64,000 bases of DNA from Botryosphaeria dothidea (lineage: Eukaryota > Ascomycota > Dothideomycetes > Botryosphaeriales > Botryosphaeriaceae): positions 620,001-684,000 of the forward strand of contig WWBZ02000022.1 in the NCBI GenBank assembly GCA_011503125.2, read 5' to 3'. Positions 34,416 through 44,489 of this stretch are shown in pieces (the stretch's first letter is position 1; every line of letters begins with the position of its first letter). Both the position numbers and the translations under genes were made by a program. The notes beneath the pieces are model-generated. The model made no database searches. It was given only the letters and a program-made list of their open reading frames with translations, and was not told the origin of the DNA.

Positions 34416-37400
34416 ATGGAAGCCCACATCAAACGGCCAGTGCCAGCGCGCAGCTCCTCTCACCGGAGTTTCAGAACAACACAATCCCCACGAGAGTCCG
34501 CTGCAGCCGCACCACCGCCCTCATCACCGCATCACGCTTCTCCCCTAGCCCTCGACCAGCAGCAGCTGTCTCCACGATCGCGCCCGTCGCGTCCCCCGCT
34601 TGCCCTCTCCTCGCCGGCGGACTGTGCGTCTCGGCACCGTGACCGACATCTCCAGCACCAACAACACACGCCGCCCGCCCAGCGCGCCCCGAGCACCGAC
34701 AGCTCACCCTTGGTCTCCGGCACACCCTCCTCAGTCCGCGCCCGCCGCCTGAGCAGCTCATCCTCCGCCACACGCCCAACTCCCAGCAGCGTCTCGTCGT
34801 CCGGCTCCTACTTCGGTCCGCACGCCCCTTCGAGCGCCGACGCCCGATCTCCCGCGTCCCGGAAGCCTCCCGCCTCGCACAGCAGCCATGGTATTGAGAC
34901 CTCGTACGGTCCGCCAATTGCCCTGATAACGCGACGACGATCCAACACTTCCGACGTTGCGCGTCGCTCCCAGAGCCCTGCCGACGCCGCCCTAATCCAA
35001 CCGCAATTCTCGCCCTTTTCCTCCACAGGACCCGCGCCGGCCGCTGCCAGCCACCGTCATACCCGCACCACCAGCGACACCACCGTAAAGGCACACGGAG
35101 AAGACGGAAGACGATCCAGCAGGTCCAGAAGCCTCCCGAGTTCGCGCGCCACGAGCCCGAATCCACCGCCGCCAGCGCGCAGGAGTTTCTCGACGAGTCC
35201 GGGGAGTGCAATGGCTAACAACAGCTTCTCCGACAGCCAATCCGACTACGACTTTGCGTATTCGCACCGCAGCAGGCCTGACGACCGCAGCGGAGACTAC
35301 GCGCGCGACGCAAAGGCTTCAAGTAGCGAGGACCTATTTCTAAATATTGCGCAAGACAGCCCCCGCAACCAAGACGGGGATGACGATACGGTCAAGATCG
35401 AACGAAGACGGGTAAGTCAGTGCACTTCCATAATCAACATGCGGCGCATCCCTGAATCGTGCCTTAATCGCGCGCCTAACTGCGCGTTTGCGTAATAACT
35501 AAGCCCACTTTCGCCTCGCTACCGTTGTTCTTATCTGCGGCGTTCTTCCGATTGATTGCTGCTTTTCTATTATACCTAATTTTGCTTCCTTTTGGCTCAC
35601 GCTTGGCCCTCCTTCATTAACATGCTTGCACCGCCCCGGCCCTTCCGCTGATACATCTACCAGTCGAGAATCGCTCGCATGAACAGGCAATCTCTCCCCG
35701 CGAATTCGCTCAATTCGCCTGCCACTCGGCCCACCATTGACACCGCCATTAAGACCCCTACCGCCATACAAACACGACAACTTTCGCACATCAGGCGTGC
35801 GTCTAATTTGCCTTCACCATCCTACAACTCACCGTTATCAGCGCGTGAGCCCCACACCGCCGTTACTGCTTCCTTCCCGGTTGATGGTTCTCGAGTGCGG
35901 TCGTTTGGAATGAGCTCATCAGGCTCCTTCGGCTTCTCGCGATCACGAGACCAAGACGATTCCCCACAGAACAGGAGATCATCCATCCCGGACCCTTCTC
36001 GTGCCGCTGCTGCGACTCGTGACGCGGCGGCCCGTGAAAGCAGATACCGGTCAACCAACCTTACGTACGCTTCCCGCTACAATCAACCCACAAATCAACC
36101 CACCACCCCATTGGAGAACTCGCCCGAGATCTTGTCGAAACCCGAACAACAGTCGCGCACGAGCGACACCCACGACGGCTCCGAATCGCTCGATTCAACA
36201 ACTGCTACCTCAACTGTCTGGGACGAATTGGATGAATTGAAGTCCCGTATCAAGAAGTTAGAGCTCACAGGCAAGATGCCTCCGACATCGGGCGCAGCCG
36301 TTACGAGCTTTACCGCCTCTGAGCGGCCGCGAACCGCAACCACTCAAGCAACATCTGTCACCGCCTCTCCTAAGCAGCAAAAGAAGTCGAGTGTTTCACC
36401 GCCAGAAACGACGGTGTCTGGGGCTGGAGGAGGCGCCTCCGGCGCTGCGGGCGCGAGCCACCCTCTGCTTCATTCCGCACTTGCGAAATGCAAGGACGCT
36501 ATGAGCCCTTCATTCTATCGCATCTTAGAAGTGACTGCTACCGATGCACTCGAACTGGCTGCTATAACAAGCGGAGGTAATATGAGCTCGGCTGTCTCAA
36601 ACAGCGGAGCGCCGACCAGCGAGCGACAGCTGAGAAGGAAGGCTGACAACATGTGCCGGAGTTTGACGGAACTTTGCATCGCGCTCTGCGACAACTCAAA
36701 TGGAAAGAACACCGATCTGAGGTCGCCTGGCCTAGCACCTCCCAGCAGAAGACAGAGCGTTCAGATGAATGGGGAGCGCGAACGGGACCGTGACCGTGAA
36801 AGGGAACGGGAGCAATTTCCACCACGTGGTGGAAGTGCTGAACCCGAAGGCGATATGAGAAACAGCCCGAGCAGGGCTCTGAACCGCATTGAAGCCCGTC
36901 GTACGAGTATGCTCGTATCGGGAAGTGCTGGAAACAGTCCCCGAGATGGGCCGGACCGTGACAGGACCACGCCTACTCAAGGCTCTAGGTACCAGTCATC
37001 GTCAAGAGCCGGCACTTCTCTGCTCAATGGCCGGCCCCGCCGTGCAACCGTCAACAATGATGATCAGCCCGAGATGGAGGAGGAGACCCAAACTCTTCGG
37101 GTACCTTCCCGAGCCATGACCGATTTCACCCAGAATCAGAGGAGCCACGGCAACCGTAGCAACAGACTCTCGAGAGAATATACATCTAATGTACCGCTTC
37201 CGGATGGCGCTACAGTTGTTCTCCAGCACGCTACTTCAATCAGGCGACCCAATGGCGCCGTCCCAACGAACGATAGCCCGACTTCTCATCATCCCGCTTC
37301 TTCCTCTTCTTCGTTCCTCCGCGACCGCCGGCTCGAGCGCACTTCAGCCTCAGAGAGTCCTCGTGCCAGTGACTTCGGAGGTGAGGACCGCCGCCAGAGG

Positions 37401-37505
37401 TTGAGCTTTTACTCCAACTCCACGCCGCGCTCGGCCACTAGTGTTGCCCCATCCGGTATTGCTCGTACTGCAAGCTTATCTAGACGTCTGAGGCAGGAAA
37501 CCTAA
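34416..37505 (+). CDS. Large disordered protein with short coiled coil, 2 exons
   Basis: A 945-residue protein that I do not recognise with certainty. Exons are 34416-35411 and 35664-37505, joined in phase 0 across a 252-bp intron (GTAAGT...CTACCAG). The first ATG in the frame is at 34416. Almost the whole protein is Ser/Pro/Arg-rich. The only structured parts are a short coiled coil (VWDELDELKSRIKKLELTGK) and a helical block (HPLLHSALAKCKDAMSPSFY, then RILEVTATDALELAAI), followed by SERQLRRKADNMCRSLTELC. This arrangement is conserved in many Pezizomycotina. Several Arg/Glu/Asp repeats (ERERDRDREREREQ) follow. A role as a cytoskeletal or microtubule-organising scaffold is conceivable but unproven. 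Single exons of this type often carry many kinase sites. Confidence 0.8.
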
Positions 37506-39039
37506 ACGTTGCACTCGCGTCCACGTTCCTTAACCTTTTCCTACTTCTCCAAATACCCTATTCCTCACCTCATACTTATCTCTTACACTTTTTCGTCCTT
37601 TGGGGACCCCGTACATTTTCCGTACTAAATCAGCGTTCCATGTGCATTTCTGTGGCGCTGGTCCTGCATGTCTGCTTTTCCTTGTTCCTGACTTCCGGCG
37701 TATGCTTCCATCTGTTTGGCGCATCGGCATTTCTTGGACGAATCCAGACGACACGCAGCGCATCACGACGGCTCATCTGCTGTCTTCCTTCCGCTTGTCC
37801 ATATCTCATTCCCGATACGAAAGCTTCATCTCCGACCTGTGTCCGCCCGACGGCATCACCAACATTCCCTTAGTGTTTTATCTGTCACGACTAGACATCC
37901 TATTTGTACTTATATCGCTTTTTTCCTTGTGTTTAACAAAAGTTCGCCTGACGGCAGTCTCTTTTCGCTCTCACAAAGCAACTTGTAGGAATACGAGTTG
38001 GGAGCAGTGTGGATAGAGGTGGAACGGGAAGGCGGAGTGGCTGGAGCATCAAGACTTCGGCGCAGTTGGCAGACATGATTTGCCTTTGTTTTTTTTTGGA
38101 CGGAGTCGATTCGGAATTTACGACGAACGGCGACGACAGCGATACCCCCTCACGGGCTGAGAGCATGGAAAAAGAGGACTTGACACGCAGAAACGCGTTT
38201 TGGGTTTTCTTTACAAAAGCTTCTTGGAAAAGGAAGAGCATGCGGAGACGAGCCTGTTTTTACTGGATGAGATGTTTGTTCCTGTTTTTATTTAAAAGCA
38301 TAGCCATGGCAATGTCATATCAGTCAATCGTCCAATTTACTCCCTGCGCCATCGACATGTGTGGTTGGGCCGGACTGACTCGCAGGAAGAGCGTTGTTCC
38401 GCTACCGCAACAGCTGTGCAACTGGTTGGTCAAGAAGAGAGATCGCATATGACTGGGCGGGGTGGTGGAAGAACTCGATATTGGCGCGGCTGACGTTGCG
38501 AAGCGTCTTCCAAGATTTCGGTCGAGACTTGCAGGGATGTGCCTATCCAAGCCACCAGCCACGATGCGAGACGACTGGCAGATGACGTATCCCGTAACAC
38601 ATCATCTGCCGTGTCGCCATAACACACGTCTGGACTTTGTGACCAGCCCGCCTTGCAGCCTGCTTGGTGCTGTCCGCGTGCACAGATAAAATGTGGCGGG
38701 TCATCTACCTTCTCTCCTCTTGTACACTTACTATAGTCACTTAACCCTAACACCCCAAGACCCTGACCACCAAATCCGTCCAAGGGTCAGAAGCGAGACA
38801 CATTGCACTGCCCAGCACACGCGACCACTGTCGAGCAATCACGAAATAGATCTTGAGGACTCTTGGTAGGTCATATTTCAGTGCAGTCCTTTCCGTTTCT
38901 CGCTCCAGTTATCCTCTTGCTGCATACAGACTTCGTCGTCTTTTGGTCCATACATACCCCGCACGTCCAAATCACCCACAATTCCTTTCGCAATCTTTCT
39001 TGCATCCGGATCAACGACTGACGATCGCCCTCTTTTACC
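37506..39039. other. Intergenic
   Basis: No gene recognised. The T/C-rich left part is likely 3' UTR and the right part (38.7-39.0 kb), C/T-rich, is the leader and promoter of the next plus-strand gene. Confidence 0.55.
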
Positions 39040-39691
39040 ATGGCTTCGATACAGAACATCCCTCCCCCTTCGCCGCGCAAGCAGAAGCTCCGGAAGATCA
39101 AGAAGGCCCCCAAAGACGCCATGGAGTGGACCAAGAAGCAGTACAACCAGCAGTACGAGCGCTGGGTCCCGTGGGTCGAGGACCAGTACCTCAAGTACTT
39201 CACCAAGGACAACAAGGCCAGCTACGCCACGAAAGGTGCGTCACCTTTTCCTCCCCCCCCCCCAAGCCACAACAGTGATCCGTGGAACAGATACGCTGAT
39301 ATACGGGGAACATCCCTGACGTGCAGACAACCTCTCCAAGACCAAGGTCACCGGCGACTCCCGCGTCGACAAGCTCCAGGACGACGTGAACAACCTGGCT
39401 GCCGGCCAGGTCGGCAAGGGCGGCCTCGCTCAGCCCGTTGGCGACCTCGTGTCCAAGGAGGGCGTCAACCGCGCCGAGCGCGGCGGCAAGGACGATGACG
39501 GCGGTTACGCCCCCGGTCCCGCCGCCAGCGTCGTCGATCCCGTCGCAGGCGGCGCGAAGGATGCCGGTGCGAAGGTGGCGGAGGGAGCGAGTGAGGGAGG
39601 AAACAAAGTCGTCGAGGGTGCCAAGGGTGCTGGTGGATATTTCGGGGGTTGGTTTGGCGGTAGGGGCGGGAAGGCGGATGAGTCGAAGTAG
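39040..39691 (+). CDS. Small conserved fungal protein of unknown function, 2 exons
   Basis: A 186-residue hydrophilic protein. Exons are 39040-39235 and 39327-39691; the 91-bp intron contains a C-run and joins in frame. The N-terminal half has an aromatic-rich conserved block (WTKKQYNQQYERWVPWVEDQ, then YLKYFTKDNKASYATKDNLS). The middle block is KTKVTGDSRVDKLQDDVNNL and AGQVGKGGLAQPVGDLVSKEG. The C-terminal ~60 residues are Gly/Ala/Lys-rich, with the amphipathic repeat pattern GAKDAGAKVAEGASEGGNKV reminiscent of late-embryogenesis-abundant proteins. I know of no assigned function. The start is ACCATGG, a strong context after a C/T-rich leader. Confidence 0.85.
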
Positions 39692-40329
39692 GCGAGTGGG
39701 GGAAGATGATGGGGTAGGAGGACAATTTGGTTCATGAGATTGATGCTTGATATCCCGCACTCTATTCTTCATTTTACTCGGAATTCGGTTAATGATATTT
39801 GTAACTTGATTGAGATGGAAATTTCCTTTTTGGTGATGGGGTCTGACAGGGGACAAATAACACATGATGGTCAAGTGTTGCATTGTCACTGCTCATGTAG
39901 GTTCAACAGGCGTGATGTTGTGGCTAATCTTCGTTTCTATGGTTTTCTTCTGGGGCATGATATCCTAGATGACCCCTAGATTCGCTTGTTCAATCGCCAA
40001 AGAAGCTTCTGGGATTCACCACAACTTTAAATTGTTATCGTATTTTCCGGAACCGTGTGTATTCAGAAGCGTAGTAGCGCCGTGAAGGTGGTGGAAGGGT
40101 CGATCAACGGTGTGACTGACAATCTATCATAGCAATTGAAATTTCCGTTCGTCAAAGAGAAGAACATTCCGCTTGTGGAATCAGTGCAAGAATAATACAA
40201 GGCCCAGCTCAACCACAAACTTTAGACAGCACGATCAGATCTGCCAAGGGGTATATATCCCCTCATGACTACGTACTACGTTCCCAACTGCCCCAGAATC
40301 AGCTTCGCGTCCGTTCATCGCTACGCAAA
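39692..40329. other. Intergenic
   Basis: 3' flank of the previous gene and promoter of the orphan coiled-coil gene. A TATATA stretch (GGGTATATATCCCC) lies near 40250, about 75 bp before the next start codon, and may be its TATA element. Confidence 0.45.
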
Positions 40330-40809
40330 ATGTCGAACTCTCCCCGCTTCCCTCCAGGCCAATCCATGCGATCCTCTAGATACGCTCCCCCCTCTCAATC
40401 TTCAGACCCTTCTCATTCCCCTACATTGCCAGCTCCTTCACCGGTTACAATCCCGCGATGGCCTCCACCACCACCAAGGCCATCTACCCAGGATGGCCCT
40501 CAGCGGCCACAACAATCTCCGCCTCCTCAGGCGATTACTCCATTAACTCAACAGGAAATGACTGAACGCGCTATCGAGCTCTCCGAGCGTTACGGAGCCC
40601 AAGCGGAGTCCCTCCAGAAACAACTGGAGGAGAAAAATTCGGAGCTGGACCAGGCGAAGCAGGAGAAGGAGAAGTGCGAAGACAAAGTCAAAGAGCTGGA
40701 GGAGGCGCTGGAGGAGTCGCATGAGAAAACCAGGAAGCTGCAGAGTTTGATGCCCGGGTGGGATGATAAGGATGGGAAAGTGATTCGTCATGGCTCGAAT
40801 ATTTGGTAG
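40330..40809 (+). CDS. Small proline-rich coiled-coil protein, orphan
   Basis: A 159-residue single-exon protein. Residues 1-70 are Pro/Ser-rich (PRWPPPPPRPSTQDGPQRPQ). Residues ~75-140 form a clear heptad-patterned coiled coil (LQKQLEEKNSELDQAKQEKE, then KVKELEEALEESHEKTRKLQ). The C-terminus is short and charged. No family is recognised. Codon use and the sharp structural division favour a real gene. An ATG in AAAATGTC context starts it. Confidence 0.65.
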   Translation: MSNSPRFPPGQSMRSSRYAPPSQSSDPSHSPTLPAPSPVTIPRWPPPPPRPSTQDGPQRPQQSPPPQAITPLTQQEMTERAIELSERYGAQAESLQKQLEEKNSELDQAKQEKEKCEDKVKELEEALEESHEKTRKLQSLMPGWDDKDGKVIRHGSNIW

Positions 40810-41118
40810 AGGGGTTGTGGTTGCTGTTGCATCCGGCGTTGGGGTTGGGAGTGTGGTTGTTCGGTGACAAGGATTGGTATTGGAAGCAGCCATGACTTTT
40901 GACTTGACATGGAAATAGGAGTCTATCGTAGTGGTACGATGGGAATGCCAAGTTTGGAAAGCTGTTCGCTCTGTTGTTTGTAATCCATTGTAATTCAGAC
41001 TGAACACATCTCCATCACTTTAGGAATCAATCACAAACGCTTTGGACAGGATACTTAATACCAGGTGAGCTTTCGCACATGTTTCTGTTTTATTTGATGC
41101 AGACCATTTCGTGTATCG
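40810..41118. other. Intergenic, convergent 3' ends
   Basis: Convergent 3' flanks of the orphan coiled-coil gene and the ALKBH6-like gene. Nothing else is seen. Confidence 0.5.
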
Positions 41119-41950
41119 TCATCTCCTCCCGCCGCCTAATATCTTACCCAACCCGCCAGCTTTGGATACCTTGAGAACATCACGGTAGGTCAGACTGACT
41201 CTTATACCGCGTTCATTCTTGCCACCAGCATTCACGTATTGTTGCTTGTCACCAAGGAGAGACCAATTGGCCACGGTCTCCGGTCCCAAATTGTAGTCCA
41301 CCTCAATAGGTGAAATGCCGTGAAGCGTTGTGGTGTAGGCAGACTGCGTGGTGATTAGCAATGATCGTGGCTCGCAAATGATTCTCCATGTCGTTTGGCT
41401 TCCATTTTCCTCCGACTCCTCAGACTTTACGCCCGTTGTCGCTGTTGCGTTCTCTTTCCACGTTGGCTTCGGTGTGACTTCCAGTATCACTGTGCCACCT
41501 ATGCTCACGGTCGCCACAACAGGTGCGTATGCTGCGCCGTCTTCATGGGGCATAATGCCCTCCCCCCTTCTGTATTCATTGACCAGACAATGGTTCGGTG
41601 CAGCGTGTGGCGTGTCTTTGAAGATGCCCAGCTTCTCAAAGCGCGCAGCGATAGGAGCCGGAGACGTAGTCAGATAAGGTGGGAGCGGCGCAGCAAGAAG
41701 TGTATTGTTTGCCGTGAGAGTGGAAGGGTGCGCCTGCAACCGGCGATGGGAGAGTACGGTCCAGCGGTTGGGAGGGAGCTGTAAAGGCGTTAGTCGATGC
41801 ACCATTGACTGGTACTGGGGACCCGTATACTTTGTTGAGGATCTGCTCTTCTTCGTTGGGTAAGATGAAGTTGGGTATGTAGTACATGGCATCAGGTAGT
41901 GATTGGATGTGCGCAGCACTCAGCTGGTCAGCGTCGAGCTCCGCAACCAT
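41119..41950 (-). CDS. AlkB-like 2-oxoglutarate/Fe(II) dioxygenase (ALKBH6 type), 2 exons
   Basis: Probable nucleic-acid or protein demethylase of 259 residues. Exons are 41950-41831 and 41778-41119; the 52-bp intron (GTATAC...TTTACAG) joins in phase 0. Iron ligands are His118 and Asp120 in IMPHEDGAAYAP and His193 in TLHGI; the 2-oxoglutarate-binding Arg lies in RGIRVSLTYRDV. YYIPNFILPNEEEQILNKL, PNRWTVLSHRRLQAHPS and NHCLVNEYRRGEGIMPHEDG closely follow animal and fungal ALKBH6. The upstream open frame has no ATG before 41950, so Met at 41950 is chosen and places the start as in family members. It is divergent from the Par14 gene, sharing a 309-bp promoter. Confidence 0.92.
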
Positions 41951-42259
41951 TTTGTCGGAGTTGCACTGGAGCGCCGGATCCTGGTCGAAGGTGCTCACGA
42001 AGCGAGCGTCATAATACGGTGCCTTGAACAATCAGCCTAGTAGACTTGCGATCCTTTGTTGCGGATGCAGGCATCATGTAGGGCACATGGTGGCGAGAGC
42101 GGTAAGGGCGTGGGCAGGTTTGAGCTGCGGAAGCTTGACGAAGCTCCGTCAAGCTCCCCGCACCACGACCACCGAGTGCCCCGCCATCCAACCGATCGTC
42201 TCACCATAACCACCACCACCACCACCACAACCTTTCCAACACGTCGCATCTGCCTCATC
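41951..42259. other. Divergent promoter, ALKBH6-like/Par14
   Basis: 309 bp shared by two divergent genes. A CACCACCACCACCACCAC tract (about 42210-42228) lies just upstream of the Par14 start codon. Confidence 0.5.
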
Positions 42260-42685
42260 ATGGCACCCAAGGACAAGGGCAAGGGCGGCGGCAAAGATTC
42301 CGGCGACAAGGGTGACAAGGGTGGTGGCAAGCTCAAGCCTGCTACCAGCATCAACGTCCGCCACATCCTGTGCGAGAAGCACAGCAAGAAGGAAGAGGCC
42401 TTGGGTAAGCTGCGTGATGGCGTTAAATTCGACGAAGTCGCACGAGAATTCTCTGAGGACAAGGCGCGACAGGGTGGGTAAACGAGTGCTCTTCTGGGTT
42501 TGAACGTCGCTGACAACTGGCGCACTACAGGCGGTTCACTTGGATGGAAGACGCGCGGCAGTCTCCTGCCGGATTTCGAGAAGGTCGCTTACGAGCTCGA
42601 GCCCAGCACCACCGGAAACCCAAAGTACGGTGAGGTCAAGACGAGTGAGGGATACCACATTGTTATGGTCGAGGGCCGGAAGTAG
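42260..42685 (+). CDS. PIN4: Parvulin peptidyl-prolyl isomerase, Par14/PIN4 type, 2 exons
   Basis: A 122-residue cis-trans prolyl isomerase without a WW domain. Exons are 42260-42473 and 42531-42685; the 57-bp intron is removed in frame. The Lys/Gly-rich N-terminus ([20 protein letters not shown]) matches the basic DNA/ribosome-binding tail of Par14. The PPIase domain shows [60 protein letters not shown] and the C-terminal [11 protein letters not shown]. The family is linked to ribosome biogenesis in the nucleolus. The length agrees with the human protein (131 residues). Confidence 0.94.
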
Positions 42686-44489
42686 AGACTATAGAATTGC
42701 AGAAAAACAAATTGAAGAGTGGCATGATACCCCATGGGAAAGAAAACTCTTAAAGGAGATAGGGAGTGCGCTTGATGACTTCGTTTCGTCAGCAAGACCG
42801 CTTTCTGGAGAAAAGCCCGAGACGCGCGATATCTGACTGAGTTGGACGAGTCCTTACAATGAATGGCTGAAGGGGATTCCAGTCGTAGACACACCGAAAA
42901 TCAAAATCATATTTTTATCACTATATTGTCTAGTCGAATACTCCGGTTGCCGACTCAAATATCACTTGTTTAAGATGCTTGACTAGCCGTCGGCTGCTAT
43001 GATGCGGTACCGATAAATGATAGGTCCCGCAAAACTCCAGGATTCAGGAACTCAGGTAGGTTGGCAGGCTTGCGTTACTTGACGCCCATCTGACGAACGA
43101 GGGATCAGCGCATGCAACCTTGGCATGTCCACCAGCCTGAGTCCGGTCAGGTCCATTCCATCATGTAGCCAAGCAGCCCTCCATCAGGCAGGAGTGCATC
43201 ACATGCAACCTCAGCCCAACGTTAGCAGCCGCAAAATCAAGGGTCCAACGCTAGCGTGATAGAGGTTGAACGACATCGATAGATAAGACGACGGACCAGA
43301 AGAATAGCATCAGGAGTTGAGAGGATGGTGCTGTTGAGCAGATGATCGAGCACAAAGCGGTTAAGCCTTTCGTCACACCAGAGAAAGCACCCAGCGATAA
43401 GCCCTCAGGCGCAAGCTAGCAGGTACTCTGCGGTCAACGGAGCCAGCTGACTCGTTCGCTATCAAGCGTGGGATTTCCGTCATCGCTACCCGGGGAAAAT
43501 CGGGGTGTGGACGGGGTGGGCAGGCAAGTGCCAATGCAGGGTGGTGAGCTTGAGGCTCTCGCGGACGGGAAGACTGACACTGCACAGGCGGGAGGGATGG
43601 CAGGAACAGAGATGGAGCACAGCATCGTGCGGCAGAAGTCTGGGGACATGCAGGGTCGTTTTCCGGCAGACGGGCGCCCGGGGACTCCACCGATTCCACC
43701 AAGCGGCGGCGGCACGGGTGATGGCAGCCAGTCAGACTTCCAGAAGCCTTCTAGCGCTGCAGAGACGGCGGCGGGATTTTCTGGGAGCTCCGCGCCCAGC
43801 CCCGCTGGCTCTGCGACGAAGGGGGCGGTGCACGGCAGCAGAGCGAGGGGAGCTGGAGACGGCGGACGGCATTGGAGTTGATTATGCGGAGGGCTGCAAT
43901 TCGCCGGGATGGGCGAGTGAAACGGGGTTGTTTGCGAGTGACCGTGGACGGTGATCGCGTGCCGGGCCCGCGATGCCCGCCTGCCCAAGGCCGCACGTGG
44001 CCGCTGCTGAACAGCGCAGTCGCAATCGATTGTGCCCGATAAGACGGCGCGCGCTGCAGACCACTCCACCCTAGATGCGCCCAGCAAGCTACTTCTCTGC
44101 CTTGACGCGCCTGTCGGATTTTCGTCGCTGTCCTGCCGCTTCTCAGGGTCCGCCTCGCTGCTTCCGGCCCTTCTGCCAGTTGCACCAAAGCCCCAGAGCC
44201 CTAAGGCTGACTGGACTGGCCCGCCGGCTCTCACCCCGCTCCCGGCCGACTAGAACCATCCCAGCCCCAACGCCCTCTGCCCCGTCGACACCTACCAACC
44301 CCTCATACTTTTTTCTCCTCATGATCCCCTAGACGCCTTTCTCTGTGTCATCCGCGCAGGCTCGCACGAGAGCCCTCTCTCCTCCCACCCTAGACTTTCG
44401 CTTCTCTCCCGCCCATTGCCCGCTTGCCGTCCTCCATCTTTTTCGTCCAGCTCCCGATCACCTCCGCTCAGCCCCCTGCGCGAGCCAAA
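42686..44489. other. Intergenic, upstream of the F-box gene
   Basis: No gene recognised. At 43.4-44.2 kb long frames overlap on both strands but resemble nothing. From about 44.2 kb the sequence is strongly C/T-rich, as in a fungal 5' leader, up to the F-box start codon. Confidence 0.5.

Noticed and set aside
43434..44234. 266-codon minus-strand frame upstream of the F-box gene
   Set aside because: No domain; the opposite strand carries similar open frames and the composition is that of intergenic G+C-rich DNA.
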